From positions 58,188 through 122,187 of the forward strand of contig DATHAQ010000034.1 of assembly GCA_035296565.1 (NCBI GenBank): 64,000 bases of DNA, in the 5' to 3' direction. The first letter of the stretch is position 1. Each line of letters begins with the position of its first letter. The notes beneath the pieces were generated by a model, which searched no databases, was not told the origin of the DNA, and saw only the letters and a list, made by a program, of their open reading frames with translations. The stretch comes from JACCZR01 sp035296565 (lineage in GTDB: Bacteria; Actinomycetota; Thermoleophilia; Solirubrobacterales; Thermoleophilaceae). Shown piece after piece: positions 1 through 8,291 of this stretch. The translations under genes were made by a program, and so were the position numbers.

Positions 1-1
1 C

Positions 2-283
2 TCGGTGCTGGAGGTCGCCGCCGCGGGGTTGCCGGCCATCCTCGTGCCCTACCCGCACGCCTCCGCGGACCACCAGACCCGCAACGCCCGGCTGATGGAG
101 GCCGCGGGAGCCGCGGTGGTGGTGCCCGACGACGAGCTCGACGCCGTCCGTCTCTCGCGCGAGGTCGGCGAGCTGCTCAGCTCTCCGGCCAAGCTGGCCG
201 CGATGTCCGACGCCGCGCGGCGGGCATCGCGGCCCGACGCGGCAGAGCGGATAGCCGACGAGCTGCTACGCCTGGCGGGATGA
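2..283 (+). CDS. murG: MurG C-terminal part (UDP-GlcNAc:lipid I transferase), cut by window edge
   Basis: This is the C-terminal 93 codons of the peripheral membrane glycosyltransferase that converts lipid I to lipid II in peptidoglycan synthesis. The reading frame is open to the left edge, so the gene starts outside the window. The visible part has the GT-B C-terminal signature: a hydrophobic EVAAAGLPAILVPYPHA stretch followed by DHQTRNARLM, which is the UDP-GlcNAc-binding region of MurG, then AGAAVVVPDDEL. Its stop overlaps the murC start (ATGA), as expected in the dcw cluster. The identification rests on this motif and on the following murC-murB-ftsQ-ftsZ order. Confidence 0.93.
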   Translation, partial: SVLEVAAAGLPAILVPYPHASADHQTRNARLMEAAGAAVVVPDDELDAVRLSREVGELLSSPAKLAAMSDAARRASRPDAAERIADELLRLAG

Positions 284-1596
284 AGGGGCGCCGCTTGCAC
301 TTCGTGGGCATCGGGGGCGCCGGGATGAGCGGGCTCGCCCTGGTGGCCAAGCAGCTCGGGGCCGAGGTTGGCGGGTCGGACCGCGCGGAGTCCCCCTACA
401 CGGAGCGGCTGCGGGCCGCCGGGATAGAGCCCCTGATCGGCCACGACGCCGCGAACCTGCCCGAGCGGGCCGAGCTGGTGGTGTCCACCGCCATCGCCGA
501 GGACAACCCCGAGCTGACCCGCGCCCGCGCGGAGGGGTGGAACGTGCTCCACCGCGCCGACCTGCTGGCCGAGCTGACCCGGCTCAAGCGCACGATCGCG
601 ATCTCGGGCACCCACGGCAAGACCACCACTTCGGCCATGGCCGCGCACGTGCTGCTGCGCTGCGGGCGCGATCCGGCCTACCTGGTGGGCGGCGAGCTAC
701 GCGCCGCGCGCACCAACGCCGCCTGGGGTGCGGGGGAGTGGCTGGTGGCCGAGGCCGACGAGTCCGACCGCTCCTTCCTCAAGCTGAGCCGCGAAGTGGC
801 TGCCGTGACCAACATGGAGCTCGACCACCACGCCACCTACCGCTCGCCGAGCCAGCTGCGGGAGGCCTTCGCGGACTTCACCGCGCCGGCGCAGACCACG
901 ATCGCGTGGGCCGGAGCGTGCATCGAGGCGGACGTGACCTACGGGATCGGGGAGGGCGACTTCAGCGCCGAGGACCTCGAGCTGCTGCCGTTGGGCTCGA
1001 TCTTCACGGTCGAGGGGGCAGCCGTGCGGCTTCCGGCTCCCGGGGAGCACAACGTGCTCAACGCGCTGGCGGCGCTGGCCGTATGCCGCGAGGCCGGTGT
1101 CCCGCCGGCCGAGGGGGCGGCGGCGCTGGCGGACTTCGCCGGGGCGGCGCGGCGCTTCGAGGAGCGGGGCGCCACGGCCTCGGGAGCGCGCATCTTCGAC
1201 GACTACGCCCACCACCCCACTGAGGTGCGGGCCACGCTGGAGGCCGCCCGCACGCTGGAGCCGCGGCGGCTGGTCGCCTGCTTCCAACCTCACCTCTACT
1301 CGCGCACGCGTGAGTTGGCGCGGGAGTTCGGGGAGGCGCTCGCGCTGGCGGACCTGGTGGTCGTCCTCGACGTCTACCCGGCACGCGAGCGGGCCGAGGA
1401 CTACCCGGGAGTGTCCGGCCTTACGGTCGCGCGTACGGCGGCCGACGCCGCCGGGGGGCGGCCGGTCTGGTGGCTGCCGGGCATGGACGACGCCGAGCAC
1501 ATGCTGCGCGAGCGGCTGGGGGAGGGCGACGTGCTGCTGACCCTCGGCGCGGGCGACGTGGACCGCCTGGCCGGCTGCCTGGAGGCCGCGGCGTGA
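280..1596 (+). CDS. murC: UDP-N-acetylmuramate--L-alanine ligase
   Basis: Cytoplasmic ATP-dependent ligase that adds L-Ala to UDP-MurNAc, the first peptide step of peptidoglycan precursor synthesis. At 438 aa it is of normal family length. The N-terminal Rossmann-like domain begins FVGIGGAGMSGLA (residues 8-20). The Mur-ligase P-loop GTHGKTT is at residues 110-116. The central domain carries EADESDRSF and NMELDHH, and the C-terminal domain has FDDYAHHPTEV and FQPHLYSRT, both typical of MurC. The ATG start overlaps the murG stop by four bases and the gene is followed by murB with a GTGA overlap, so the cluster is translationally coupled. Confidence 0.97.
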   Translation: MKGRRLHFVGIGGAGMSGLALVAKQLGAEVGGSDRAESPYTERLRAAGIEPLIGHDAANLPERAELVVSTAIAEDNPELTRARAEGWNVLHRADLLAELTRLKRTIAISGTHGKTTTSAMAAHVLLRCGRDPAYLVGGELRAARTNAAWGAGEWLVAEADESDRSFLKLSREVAAVTNMELDHHATYRSPSQLREAFADFTAPAQTTIAWAGACIEADVTYGIGEGDFSAEDLELLPLGSIFTVEGAAVRLPAPGEHNVLNALAALAVCREAGVPPAEGAAALADFAGAARRFEERGATASGARIFDDYAHHPTEVRATLEAARTLEPRRLVACFQPHLYSRTRELAREFGEALALADLVVVLDVYPARERAEDYPGVSGLTVARTAADAAGGRPVWWLPGMDDAEHMLRERLGEGDVLLTLGAGDVDRLAGCLEAAA

Positions 1597-2507
1597 GCGG
1601 CGCGCTGCCCGAGGGCGTCGAGCGCGACTACCCGCTCGCCCGGCTCACGACGGTGCGCACGGGGGGCGCCGCCGACCTCTTCGCCCGCCCCAGCACGACG
1701 GACGAGCTGGTGGGCCTGCTGGCCTTCGCTGCCCGGGAGGGGGCGGAGGTAGGAGTGGTGGGCTCGGGATCGAACCTGCTGGTAGCCGATGAGGGCTTCC
1801 GGGGACTCGTCATGAAACTCGACGGCGCACTCGCCCAGACCGAGCGCGACGGCGACCGCCTCCTGTGCGGAGGAGGCGCCCGGCTGCCCCAGGCCTCGGC
1901 CCGGGCGGCCCGCGAGGGCCTGACCGGCCTCGAGTTCGGCGTGAACATCCCGGGCACGGTCGGCGGGGCCGTGCGCATGAACGCCAACGCCTATGGCGGC
2001 GACCTCTCCGAGGTGCTCGAGTGGGTCGAGGTGGCGACCGCGGCCGGCCCCGAGCGCCGCAACCCCGACCAGCTCGGCTTCGCCTATCGGCGCTCGAACC
2101 TCGGCCCCGGGGAGGTGGTGGCCGGCGCCTCGTTCGCGCTGGCGCCCGCGGACCCAGCCGACGTGAAGGCCACGTTGGCCGACATGCGCGCCCGGCGCAA
2201 GGCGGCCCAGCCCTCCGGGATCAAGACCTTCGGCTCCACCTTCAAGAACCCCGAAGACTCACGGGCGGATGGCCGCAGCGCCGGCGTCCTGCTCGACGAG
2301 GCCGGTTGCCGGGGCCTGCAGGTGGGCGGCGCGCGCTTCTCGGACAAGCACGCGAACTTCGTGGAGAACGCCGGGGAGGCCACGACGGCCGACGTGGTGG
2401 CGCTCATAACCGAGGGCCGCCGCCGCGTGCGCGACCGTTTCGGCGTCGAGCTCGAGCCCGAGGTGCAGCTGCTGGGCCGCGTCGACGTGTCGGAGCTGTG
2501 GTCGTGA
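1593..2507 (+). CDS. murB: UDP-N-acetylenolpyruvoylglucosamine reductase
   Basis: FAD- and NADPH-dependent reductase that makes UDP-MurNAc from enolpyruvyl-UDP-GlcNAc. The frame is open further upstream, but the GTG at 1593 overlaps the murC stop as GTGA and gives a normal 304-aa protein starting just before LARLTTVRTGG. FAD-binding motifs are visible: VGSGSNLLVADEG and NIPGTVGGAVRMNANAYGGD. The region KTFGSTFKNP carries the serine used as the proton donor in the family, and the C-terminal LDEAGCRGLQVGGARFSDKHANF block is typical. It sits between murC and ftsQ, the usual actinobacterial and thermoleophilial order. Confidence 0.96.
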   Translation: MSGALPEGVERDYPLARLTTVRTGGAADLFARPSTTDELVGLLAFAAREGAEVGVVGSGSNLLVADEGFRGLVMKLDGALAQTERDGDRLLCGGGARLPQASARAAREGLTGLEFGVNIPGTVGGAVRMNANAYGGDLSEVLEWVEVATAAGPERRNPDQLGFAYRRSNLGPGEVVAGASFALAPADPADVKATLADMRARRKAAQPSGIKTFGSTFKNPEDSRADGRSAGVLLDEAGCRGLQVGGARFSDKHANFVENAGEATTADVVALITEGRRRVRDRFGVELEPEVQLLGRVDVSELWS

Positions 2508-3415
2508 AAGGGACCGAGCGAGGGGTCCTGGGCCGGCCGGCGCTCGGCCTGCGCTCCGTGGCTACGGGCGCCGCCGGCGCGGTGGCGGGCCGGCTGGTCC
2601 GCATCCCGAAGATCGTCCCCTTCTTCGTCCTCAGCATCCCGGCGCGCCTTCGACGGCGGCTTGGACTCGCGCTGCTGGTCGGCATCGTGCTGGCGGCCGG
2701 CTATCTCCTGTGGCTGCGCGACTCCTCGCTGGTGGCGATCGAGCGGGTGCAGGTCAGCGGGCTGACCACACGCGACGCGCCAAAGGTCCGCAAGGCACTC
2801 GAGGCCGCTGCCCGCGACATGACCACGCTGCACGTCAGCCGGGAGCGCCTGGTGGAGGCCGCCGCACCGTGGGCCGTCGTCAACGAGCTGCGCGTGACCA
2901 CCGACTTCCCGCACGGGCTGCGCATCCAGGCGGTGGAGCGCCGCCCGGTCGCGCTGGTGGGCTCGGGCGGCGACCGGCTTCCCGTGTCGGAGGACGGCAC
3001 CGTCCTGCGTGGCCTGAGGGGCACGCCCAGGGTTCCCGAGGTAGAGCGCACGCTCGTGAGGGTGGCGGGTGCCGCTCCTGCGCCGCTGCTGGCGCGGATA
3101 GAGACGATCCGCCGCGGCGAGCGCGGGCTCGTGGCCCGGCTGGACAAGGGGCCCGAGGTGATCCTGGGCTCGCAGTCGCGCCTGCGGGCCAAGTGGGCGG
3201 CCGCCGCGGCGGTGCTGGCGGACTCTGCCTCCCGGGGCGCCGAGTACGTGGACGTGCGCCTGCCCGAGCGCGCAGCCGCCGGCGGGCTGCCCGGGCTGCA
3301 GCCCGAGACCGACGACTCGGCGGCGCAAAGCGCGGCGCCCGTGACGCCCCCGGCGGCGCCCCCAAGCGCCCCGCAGGCCGCTCCACAGCCACTCTCGCCC
3401 CAGCCTCAACCTTGA
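2504..3415 (+). CDS. ftsQ: Cell division protein FtsQ/DivIB
   Basis: Bitopic membrane protein linking the cytoplasmic and periplasmic parts of the divisome. The GTG at 2504 overlaps the murB stop (GTGA), giving about 303 aa. A basic cytoplasmic tail is followed by one membrane segment (about residues 53-70, GLALLVGIVLAAGYLLW). A POTRA domain starts at AIERVQVSGL (about 78) with the conserved pattern LRVTTDFPHGLRIQAVERRP. The C-terminus is Pro/Ala/Gln-rich and low in complexity. Residues 7-18 (GVLGRPALGLRS) are encoded by a copy of the repeat family described under repeats, so part of the N-terminal tail seems to derive from an inserted element. Context between murB and ftsZ supports the call. 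Confidence 0.9.
   Translation: MKGTERGVLGRPALGLRSVATGAAGAVAGRLVRIPKIVPFFVLSIPARLRRRLGLALLVGIVLAAGYLLWLRDSSLVAIERVQVSGLTTRDAPKVRKALEAAARDMTTLHVSRERLVEAAAPWAVVNELRVTTDFPHGLRIQAVERRPVALVGSGGDRLPVSEDGTVLRGLRGTPRVPEVERTLVRVAGAAPAPLLARIETIRRGERGLVARLDKGPEVILGSQSRLRAKWAAAAAVLADSASRGAEYVDVRLPERAAAGGLPGLQPETDDSAAQSAAPVTPPAAPPSAPQAAPQPLSPQPQP
2524..2567 (+). repeat. Copy A of the GLRS palindromic repeat, inside ftsQ
   Basis: About 44 bp that align, with a few mismatches, to copies at 16265, 17881, 33473, 33527, 46546 and 55222. Key blocks are GGCCGGCC and CGGCCTGCGCTCC. This copy lies in frame in the ftsQ 5' end and encodes VLGRPALGLRS. Confidence 0.75.
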
Positions 3416-3439
3416 GTCGAGAGTAGGCCTAGTCTCGAC
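3416..3439. other. Inverted repeat after ftsQ
   Basis: GTCGAGA (3416-3422) and TCTCGAC (3433-3439) form a perfect 7-bp stem around a self-complementary TAGGCCTA core. A second small hairpin, CGAGG-TTCAG-CCTCG, follows. There is no T-tract, so an intrinsic terminator is not supported. It could be an RNA-processing or attenuation structure between ftsQ and ftsZ. Confidence 0.4.
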
Positions 3440-3492
3440 CCGGAGTCGAGGTTCAGCCTCGGACGGGACGCAAGATTCGTTGCGGAGGAGGT

Positions 3493-3522
3493 TTGACACC
3501 TTCGCCGAATTCCGCCTACAGT
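3493..3522 (+). promoter_or_regulatory. Housekeeping-type promoter for ftsZ
   Basis: A perfect TTGACA (3493-3498) is separated by 18 bp from TACAGT (3517-3522), about 75 bp before the ftsZ start. This is the best sigma-A/HrdB-type -35/-10 pair I noticed in the window and implies that ftsZ has its own promoter besides read-through from ftsQ. Confidence 0.75.
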
Positions 3523-3597
3523 GCCGACTTTGCGGCGTCCGTGGGAGTCCGAAAACCCTCGATGCTCGCTTGAGCCCCAGACGGAAGGACCAGGGGG

Positions 3598-4686
3598 ATG
3601 GACACCGGTAGCTACCTGGCAGTGATCAAGGTCGTCGGCGTAGGCGGCGGCGGGATCAACGCGGTCAACCGCATGGTCGACGCCGGCTTGAAGGGCGTCG
3701 AGTTCATCGCGGTCAACACCGACGCGCAGGCGCTGCAGATGTGCGACGCCGACAACAAGCTGCAGATCGGCGACCAGCTCACGCGCGGCCTGGGCGCCGG
3801 CGCGAACCCCGAGGTCGGCTACGGCGCGGCCAACGAGAGCCGCGACGAGATCAAGGAGTCGCTCAAGGGCGCGGACATGGTGTTCGTGACCGCCGGCGAG
3901 GGCGGCGGAACGGGCACCGGCGCCGCCCCTGTGATCGCCGAGGTCGCCAAGCAGGAGATCGGCGCCCTCACCGTGGGCGTCGTCACGCGTCCCTTCTCCT
4001 TCGAGGGCGCCCAGCGCAGCCGCCAAGCCGAGGAGGGCGTGCAGCGCCTGCGCGAGCAGGTCGACACGCTCATCGTCATCCCCAACGAGAAGCTGCTGGC
4101 CGTCGTCGAGCGTCGCACCAGCATCCTCGAGGCCTTCCGCGAGGCCGACAACGTTCTGCGCCAGGGCGTGCAGGGGATCACTGACCTGATCACCATCCCC
4201 GGGGTCATCAACCTGGACTTCGCCGACGTTCGGACGATCATGCACGAGGCCGGCTCCGCGCTGATGGGCATCGGCGAGGCCGGCGGCGAGAACCGCGCGG
4301 CCGAAGCGGCCAAGCACGCCATCTCCAGCCCCCTGCTCGAGCAGTCGGTGGAGGGGGCCACGGGCATCCTGCTCAACATCACCGGCGGCGGGGACCTCGG
4401 CCTCTTCGAGGTCAACGAGGCCGCCGAGATCATCCAGCAGGCCGCCGACTCGCAGTCCAACATCATCTTCGGCGCCGTGGTGGACGACGAGCTGGAAGAC
4501 TCGGTTCGGGTCACCGTGATCGCGACCGGCTTCGAGGGCATGGCCACCGGGCCGCTGTTCACCGAGGACTCCACGGGTCGCCGCCGCGAGCCGCGCCGGC
4601 GCGACGTGGCGATGGACGATCGCCAGCGCTCCTCGCTGGAGATCCCGGACGACGAGATCGACATCCCGTCGTTCCTCAAGGACTGA
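3598..4686 (+). CDS. ftsZ: Cell division GTPase FtsZ
   Basis: Tubulin-like GTPase that polymerises into the cytokinetic ring. The protein is 362 aa, slightly short because the C-terminal linker is brief. The nucleotide-binding region VGVGGGGINAVNRM starts at residue 13, and the tubulin signature GGGTGTG is at 102-108. The T7-loop region NLDFADVRTIM is intact. The protein ends in a conserved C-terminal peptide (DIPSFLKD) of the kind that binds SepF/FtsA-type anchors. The ATG start is preceded by a purine-rich Shine-Dalgarno-like AGGGGG. No ftsA lies next to it, as in other Actinomycetota, where SepF usually serves as anchor. Confidence 0.98.
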   Translation: MDTGSYLAVIKVVGVGGGGINAVNRMVDAGLKGVEFIAVNTDAQALQMCDADNKLQIGDQLTRGLGAGANPEVGYGAANESRDEIKESLKGADMVFVTAGEGGGTGTGAAPVIAEVAKQEIGALTVGVVTRPFSFEGAQRSRQAEEGVQRLREQVDTLIVIPNEKLLAVVERRTSILEAFREADNVLRQGVQGITDLITIPGVINLDFADVRTIMHEAGSALMGIGEAGGENRAAEAAKHAISSPLLEQSVEGATGILLNITGGGDLGLFEVNEAAEIIQQAADSQSNIIFGAVVDDELEDSVRVTVIATGFEGMATGPLFTEDSTGRRREPRRRDVAMDDRQRSSLEIPDDEIDIPSFLKD

Positions 4687-4738
4687 CCGCGCCGGCTTCG
4701 CCGAGGTCCCGACGCAGCGCCGGCCCGGAGATGCTGAG

Positions 4739-6433
4739 GTGTCTCCTGTCGTGCGCCGCCTTGCCCTGACCGCCGTCGTGCTCGCTGCGGCCGCGTGGCC
4801 GGCGAGCGCCCAGGCTGCTGTGAGCCTGGCCCCCGTGGGCACGTTCGACCGGCCGATCGGCGTGGTCTCCCCGCCGGGCGACACCAGCCGGCTGCTGGTG
4901 GTCGAGCGCGCCGGGCGCGTGAGGCTGGTCAAGAACGGCGTGGTGCAGGGCCCGAGCTTTCTCGACATCGCGGGCTTGGTCGAGGCCGGCATCGGTGAGG
5001 GCGGGCTGCTCTCCATCGCGCTCGCGCCCGACTACGCCACCACAGGGCGCCTCTACGCCTACTACACGGCGGCGGGCACCGGTGCGACCGCGCCCTGCCC
5101 TTCCTCGACCACCGACGCCAACCGCTGCCCACCGATCCGGGTGGACGAGTTCCGCAGCTCGGGCGGCTCGGCCGACACCGTCAGCGCCGCGTCTCGCCGG
5201 CCCGTGCTCGAGATCGCCCACCCCAAGTACTCCAACCACTACGGCGGGCAGTTGCAGTTCGACGCAGCCGGCCGGCTCTACATCGGCGTTGGCGACGGCG
5301 GCAGTGGAGGCGACCCCGACGGCAACGCCCAAAGCCTGACCACGCTGCTCGGCAAGCTCCTGAGGATCGATCCCCGGCCGTCGGGCGGCGCGTCCTACAC
5401 GGTCCCCTCCGACAACCCGCTCGCCGCGGCCGCGGGGAGGCGGGAGATCTGGGCCTACGGGCTGCGCAACCCCTTCCGTTTCAGCCTCGACCGACAAATC
5501 GGCGACGTGCTGATTGGCGACGTGGGCCAGGCGGAGGTGGAGGAAGTCGACTTCCACGCCCGCTCGCAGGGCGCCGGTCGGGGGCGGAGCTTCGGCTGGA
5601 ACGTCTGCGAGGGGAATCTGCGCTACCCGGTCGACGGCAGTGCCTGCCCCTTGAGCGGCGGCAACTACCTGGGCCCGATCCACACGTACGCGAACGCTGC
5701 GGCTCCGTCCTGCGCGATCACCGGCGGCTACGTGGTGCGCGACGCCTCGCTGGAGGAGCTGCGTGGCCAGTACGTCTACTCCGACTATTGCACCGGGGAG
5801 GTGCGCCGGCTGCAGGTGCCCGACGGGGGCGGCGATGCCCTGGTGCTCGACCTGCCCGACTTCAACGTGGCCTCCTTCGGGGAGGATGCGTGCGCACGGC
5901 TGTACGTGGCCGAGTTGAACACGGGGGCGGTCTCCCGTCTCACCGACGGGACCTCGACCTGCTCAAGCGCCCTTGCCTTGCCGCCGGCCCCGCCGGATGG
6001 CCTAGCGCCTGTTACGCCTCCAGCTTCGGCCGCCGAGCCAGGTGGAGTGCCTGCGACGGGCTCCGGACCCCCCGTGATCGCGCCCGATGCTCGCTCACCG
6101 CTGCTGGGCCTGCGCACGGGAGGACGCCAGCGCGTACTTCGCAACCGCGGCGTGATCGTCCGCGCGCGCTGCGACGACCCGTGCTCCTACCGGGTGGGCG
6201 CGCGGCTGAACATCCGGCGCGGAAAGCGGAAGATCCGGGCGCTCGGGCGCACGGGATCCCTGCGGGCCAACCACACCGCCCGCCTGCGGCTGCGCCTCTC
6301 GCGCGCCTCGGCCCGGACGCTGCGGCGGGCGCTGCGGCGCGGGCGCCGCGTGTGGGCGCGCGTCGAGGTCCGAGTCCGCGACCGCTCCGGCAACCTCGCC
6401 CGGGGCAGCCGTTTGGTGAGGCTGGTTCGCTAG
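4739..6433 (+). CDS. Secreted PQQ-type glucose/sorbosone dehydrogenase-like protein
   Basis: Predicted exported six-bladed beta-propeller of the GSDH (soluble aldose/sorbosone dehydrogenase) family, which oxidises sugars with PQQ in other bacteria. The 564-aa protein starts at GTG 4739 (an alternative is GTG 4751) and opens with a signal peptide whose AWPASAQA end looks like a signal-peptidase site. Family motifs include GLLSIALAPDY, HYGGQLQF, GDGGSGGDPDGNAQ, GLRNPFRFS and GDVGQAEVEEVDF. After the propeller comes a Pro/Ala linker and an Arg-rich beta domain of roughly 110 residues ending VEVRVRDRSGNLARGSRLVRLVR-like, a tail type that recurs in Thermoleophilia surface proteins. The substrate is unknown. 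Confidence 0.85.
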   Translation: MSPVVRRLALTAVVLAAAAWPASAQAAVSLAPVGTFDRPIGVVSPPGDTSRLLVVERAGRVRLVKNGVVQGPSFLDIAGLVEAGIGEGGLLSIALAPDYATTGRLYAYYTAAGTGATAPCPSSTTDANRCPPIRVDEFRSSGGSADTVSAASRRPVLEIAHPKYSNHYGGQLQFDAAGRLYIGVGDGGSGGDPDGNAQSLTTLLGKLLRIDPRPSGGASYTVPSDNPLAAAAGRREIWAYGLRNPFRFSLDRQIGDVLIGDVGQAEVEEVDFHARSQGAGRGRSFGWNVCEGNLRYPVDGSACPLSGGNYLGPIHTYANAAAPSCAITGGYVVRDASLEELRGQYVYSDYCTGEVRRLQVPDGGGDALVLDLPDFNVASFGEDACARLYVAELNTGAVSRLTDGTSTCSSALALPPAPPDGLAPVTPPASAAEPGGVPATGSGPPVIAPDARSPLLGLRTGGRQRVLRNRGVIVRARCDDPCSYRVGARLNIRRGKRKIRALGRTGSLRANHTARLRLRLSRASARTLRRALRRGRRVWARVEVRVRDRSGNLARGSRLVRLVR

Positions 6434-6450
6434 CCGCGCCGTAGCGGCTG

Positions 6451-6456
6451 TAGCCT
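6451..6456 (+). promoter_or_regulatory. Putative -10 (TAGCCT) for leaderless gcvT
   Basis: TAGCCT fits TANNNT and lies 8 nt before the TTG start of gcvT with no Shine-Dalgarno between them. The position predicts transcription starting at or next to the start codon. Inference from spacing only. Confidence 0.4.
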
Positions 6457-6464
6457 CCGACGCC

Positions 6465-7553
6465 TTGACCCCGGCCACGGACACGCTGCGGCGGACGCCC
6501 CTGTTCGAGCGCCATCAGGCCGCGGGCGCGCGACTCGTTCCCTTCGCGGGCTGGGAGATGCCCGTGCAGTACGAGGGGATCGGCCCCGAGCACAAGGCGG
6601 TGCGCCGCGGCGCCGGGGTATTCGACGTCTCGCACATGGGCGAGATCCGCACCACGGGTGCCGACGCCGAGGCCTTCCTGCAGCGGATCCTGTCCAACGA
6701 CGTCACCAGGATCGCGGAGAACGGCGCGCAGTACTCCGTGCTCTGCCGTGAGGACGGAGGGGTGCTCGACGACCTCTTCACCTACCGCTTCTCGGAGGGT
6801 GGGGGCGGCTTTCTGACGGTGACCAACGCCTCCAATCACGAGCGCGACTTCGCCTGGTTCAGCGAGCATGCCGAGGCCTTCGACGGCGACGTGGAGCTCC
6901 AGGACGCCCACGGCGACTTCGCGATGCTCGCCCTCCAGGGCCCGCACGCGCGCGAGACGCTGCGCAGGCTGCTCGAGGGCGAGGAGCCCAAGCGCATGCG
7001 CTGGACGCTCGGGACGGTGGCGGGGGTGCCGGAGGTCGGCGTCTGCGGCACGGGCTACACCGGCGAGGACGGCGTCGAGCTGCTCATCCCCCCAGAGGGA
7101 GCCACAACTGTCTGGGACGCCCTGATGGACGAGGGCGTCACTCCCGTCGGCCTGGGCGCCCGCGACACGCTGCGCCTGGAGGTCTGCTTCCACCTCTACG
7201 GCAACGACCTGTCCGAGGACCGCAATCCCATCGAGGCCGGCCTGGGCTGGGCCTGCAAGCGGGAGACCGGCTTCATCGGAGCCGACGCGCTGCCGGACGA
7301 CAGCGAGGACCTATTGGTGCCCTTCGCCTTCACCGGGCCCGGCATCCCGCGTCCGGGCAACGCGGTGGTGACCGACGCCGGCGAGGGAGTGGTCACCAGC
7401 GGCACCATGTCGCCCTGTCTGGAGCAGGGGATCGGAATGGCCTACGTGCCGCGGGCGGCCGCCGAGCCCGGGACAGAGATCGAGGTCGACGTGCGCGGCA
7501 AGGCACGCGCGGCCGAAGTGAAGAGCAAGCCCCTGTACCGCAAAGAGGAGTAG
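6465..7553 (+). CDS. gcvT: Glycine cleavage system T protein (aminomethyltransferase)
   Basis: Tetrahydrofolate-dependent subunit that releases ammonia and forms methylene-THF from the aminomethyl-lipoyl group on the H protein. The protein is 362 aa, a normal length. It has the GcvT fold markers LFERHQAAGARLVPFAGWEMPVQY-like N-terminus, GVFDVSHMGEI, and the C-terminal YTGEDGVELLIP and GLGARDTLRLE blocks. The TTG at 6465 is the only sensible start in front of the conserved N-terminus. It is the first gene of the gcv operon; the stop abuts the gcvH ATG. No glycine riboswitch fits in the 31 bp upstream. Confidence 0.95.
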   Translation: MTPATDTLRRTPLFERHQAAGARLVPFAGWEMPVQYEGIGPEHKAVRRGAGVFDVSHMGEIRTTGADAEAFLQRILSNDVTRIAENGAQYSVLCREDGGVLDDLFTYRFSEGGGGFLTVTNASNHERDFAWFSEHAEAFDGDVELQDAHGDFAMLALQGPHARETLRRLLEGEEPKRMRWTLGTVAGVPEVGVCGTGYTGEDGVELLIPPEGATTVWDALMDEGVTPVGLGARDTLRLEVCFHLYGNDLSEDRNPIEAGLGWACKRETGFIGADALPDDSEDLLVPFAFTGPGIPRPGNAVVTDAGEGVVTSGTMSPCLEQGIGMAYVPRAAAEPGTEIEVDVRGKARAAEVKSKPLYRKEE

Positions 7554-7943
7554 ATGGCCGACGAGAGCTACCCCGAGGATCTGAAGTACCACCCCGAGCA
7601 CGACTGGGCCCGGATCGAAGGCGACGAGGCGGTCTTCGGGATCACCTGGTACGCGCAGGACTCGCTCGGCGAAGTGGTCTTCTTCGACCCGCCGGAGGTG
7701 GGCGCGCAGGTGAGCAAGGACTCGGCCTACGCGGAGGTGGAGTCCGTGAAGGCGGTCTCCGACGTGTTCGCGCCCCTGTCGGGCGAGATCGTCGAGGTCA
7801 ATGAGGCGCTCGCCGACTCCCCGGAGAACATCAACGCCGAGCCCTACGGCAAGGGCTGGATGGTCAAGGTGAAGCTCAGCGACACGGGCGAGGTCGACGA
7901 CCTGCTGGACGTCGACGCCTACAAGAACCTGCTGAGTGGCTGA
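7554..7943 (+). CDS. gcvH: Glycine cleavage system H protein
   Basis: Small lipoyl carrier that shuttles the aminomethyl group between the P, T and L proteins. It is 129 aa, the usual size. The lipoylation site is Lys66 in the motif ESVKAVSD, preceded by SAYAEVES. The motif ENINAEPYGKGWMVKV near the C-terminus is typical. The ATG follows the gcvT stop directly (TAGATG), and its 3' end overlaps the next gene by 8 bp. Confidence 0.97.
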   Translation: MADESYPEDLKYHPEHDWARIEGDEAVFGITWYAQDSLGEVVFFDPPEVGAQVSKDSAYAEVESVKAVSDVFAPLSGEIVEVNEALADSPENINAEPYGKGWMVKVKLSDTGEVDDLLDVDAYKNLLSG

Positions 7944-8289
7944 CCTCGGCCCGCCCACGTCCTACCTCGCGATTGCCGAAGGCGTTCCGGTCTTCACCAG
8001 CGACGGGCGGCGGTTCGGCGAGCTGACCCACGTGCTCGCCGACGAGGAGAAGGACATCTTCGACGGGCTGGTGGTCGAGGCCGATCACCACCGCTTCGTC
8101 GACGCCCCGCACGTGAAGGAACTGTTCGAGAACGGGGTCGAGCTGAGCCTGAGCTACGAAGAGGCCGAGCAGCTGCCCGAACCGAGCGAGACGCCGGCGA
8201 CGATGGGAGCCGACCCCGGCGATACCGCGGAGGGCGAGCTCACGCGCAAGCTGCGCAAGGCATGGGACCGGATCAGCGGGAGGTACTAG
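7936..8289 (+). CDS. PRC-barrel domain protein in the gcv operon
   Basis: A 117-aa cytoplasmic protein starting at GTG 7936, overlapping gcvH by 8 bp. Residues about 12-75 (AEGVPVFTSDGRRFGELTHVLADEEKDIF region, then GLVVEADHHRFVDAPHV) look like a PRC-barrel: a short beta-barrel beginning with a GxPVxxxDGxxxGxV-type pattern. The C-terminal third is acidic with an amphipathic helix (LTRKLRKAWDRISGRY). PRC barrels occur in RimM, reaction-centre H subunits and stress proteins, so no specific function follows. Its position suggests co-regulation with glycine cleavage. Confidence 0.7.
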   Translation: MADLGPPTSYLAIAEGVPVFTSDGRRFGELTHVLADEEKDIFDGLVVEADHHRFVDAPHVKELFENGVELSLSYEEAEQLPEPSETPATMGADPGDTAEGELTRKLRKAWDRISGRY

Positions 8290-8291
8290 CG

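Noticed and set aside
1470..1592. Upstream extension of murB
   Set aside because: It would overlap murC by 120 bp, while the GTG at 1593 gives the standard length and overlap.
6434..6464. Glycine riboswitch upstream of gcvT
   Set aside because: Only 31 bp separate the genes; there is no room for the aptamer.
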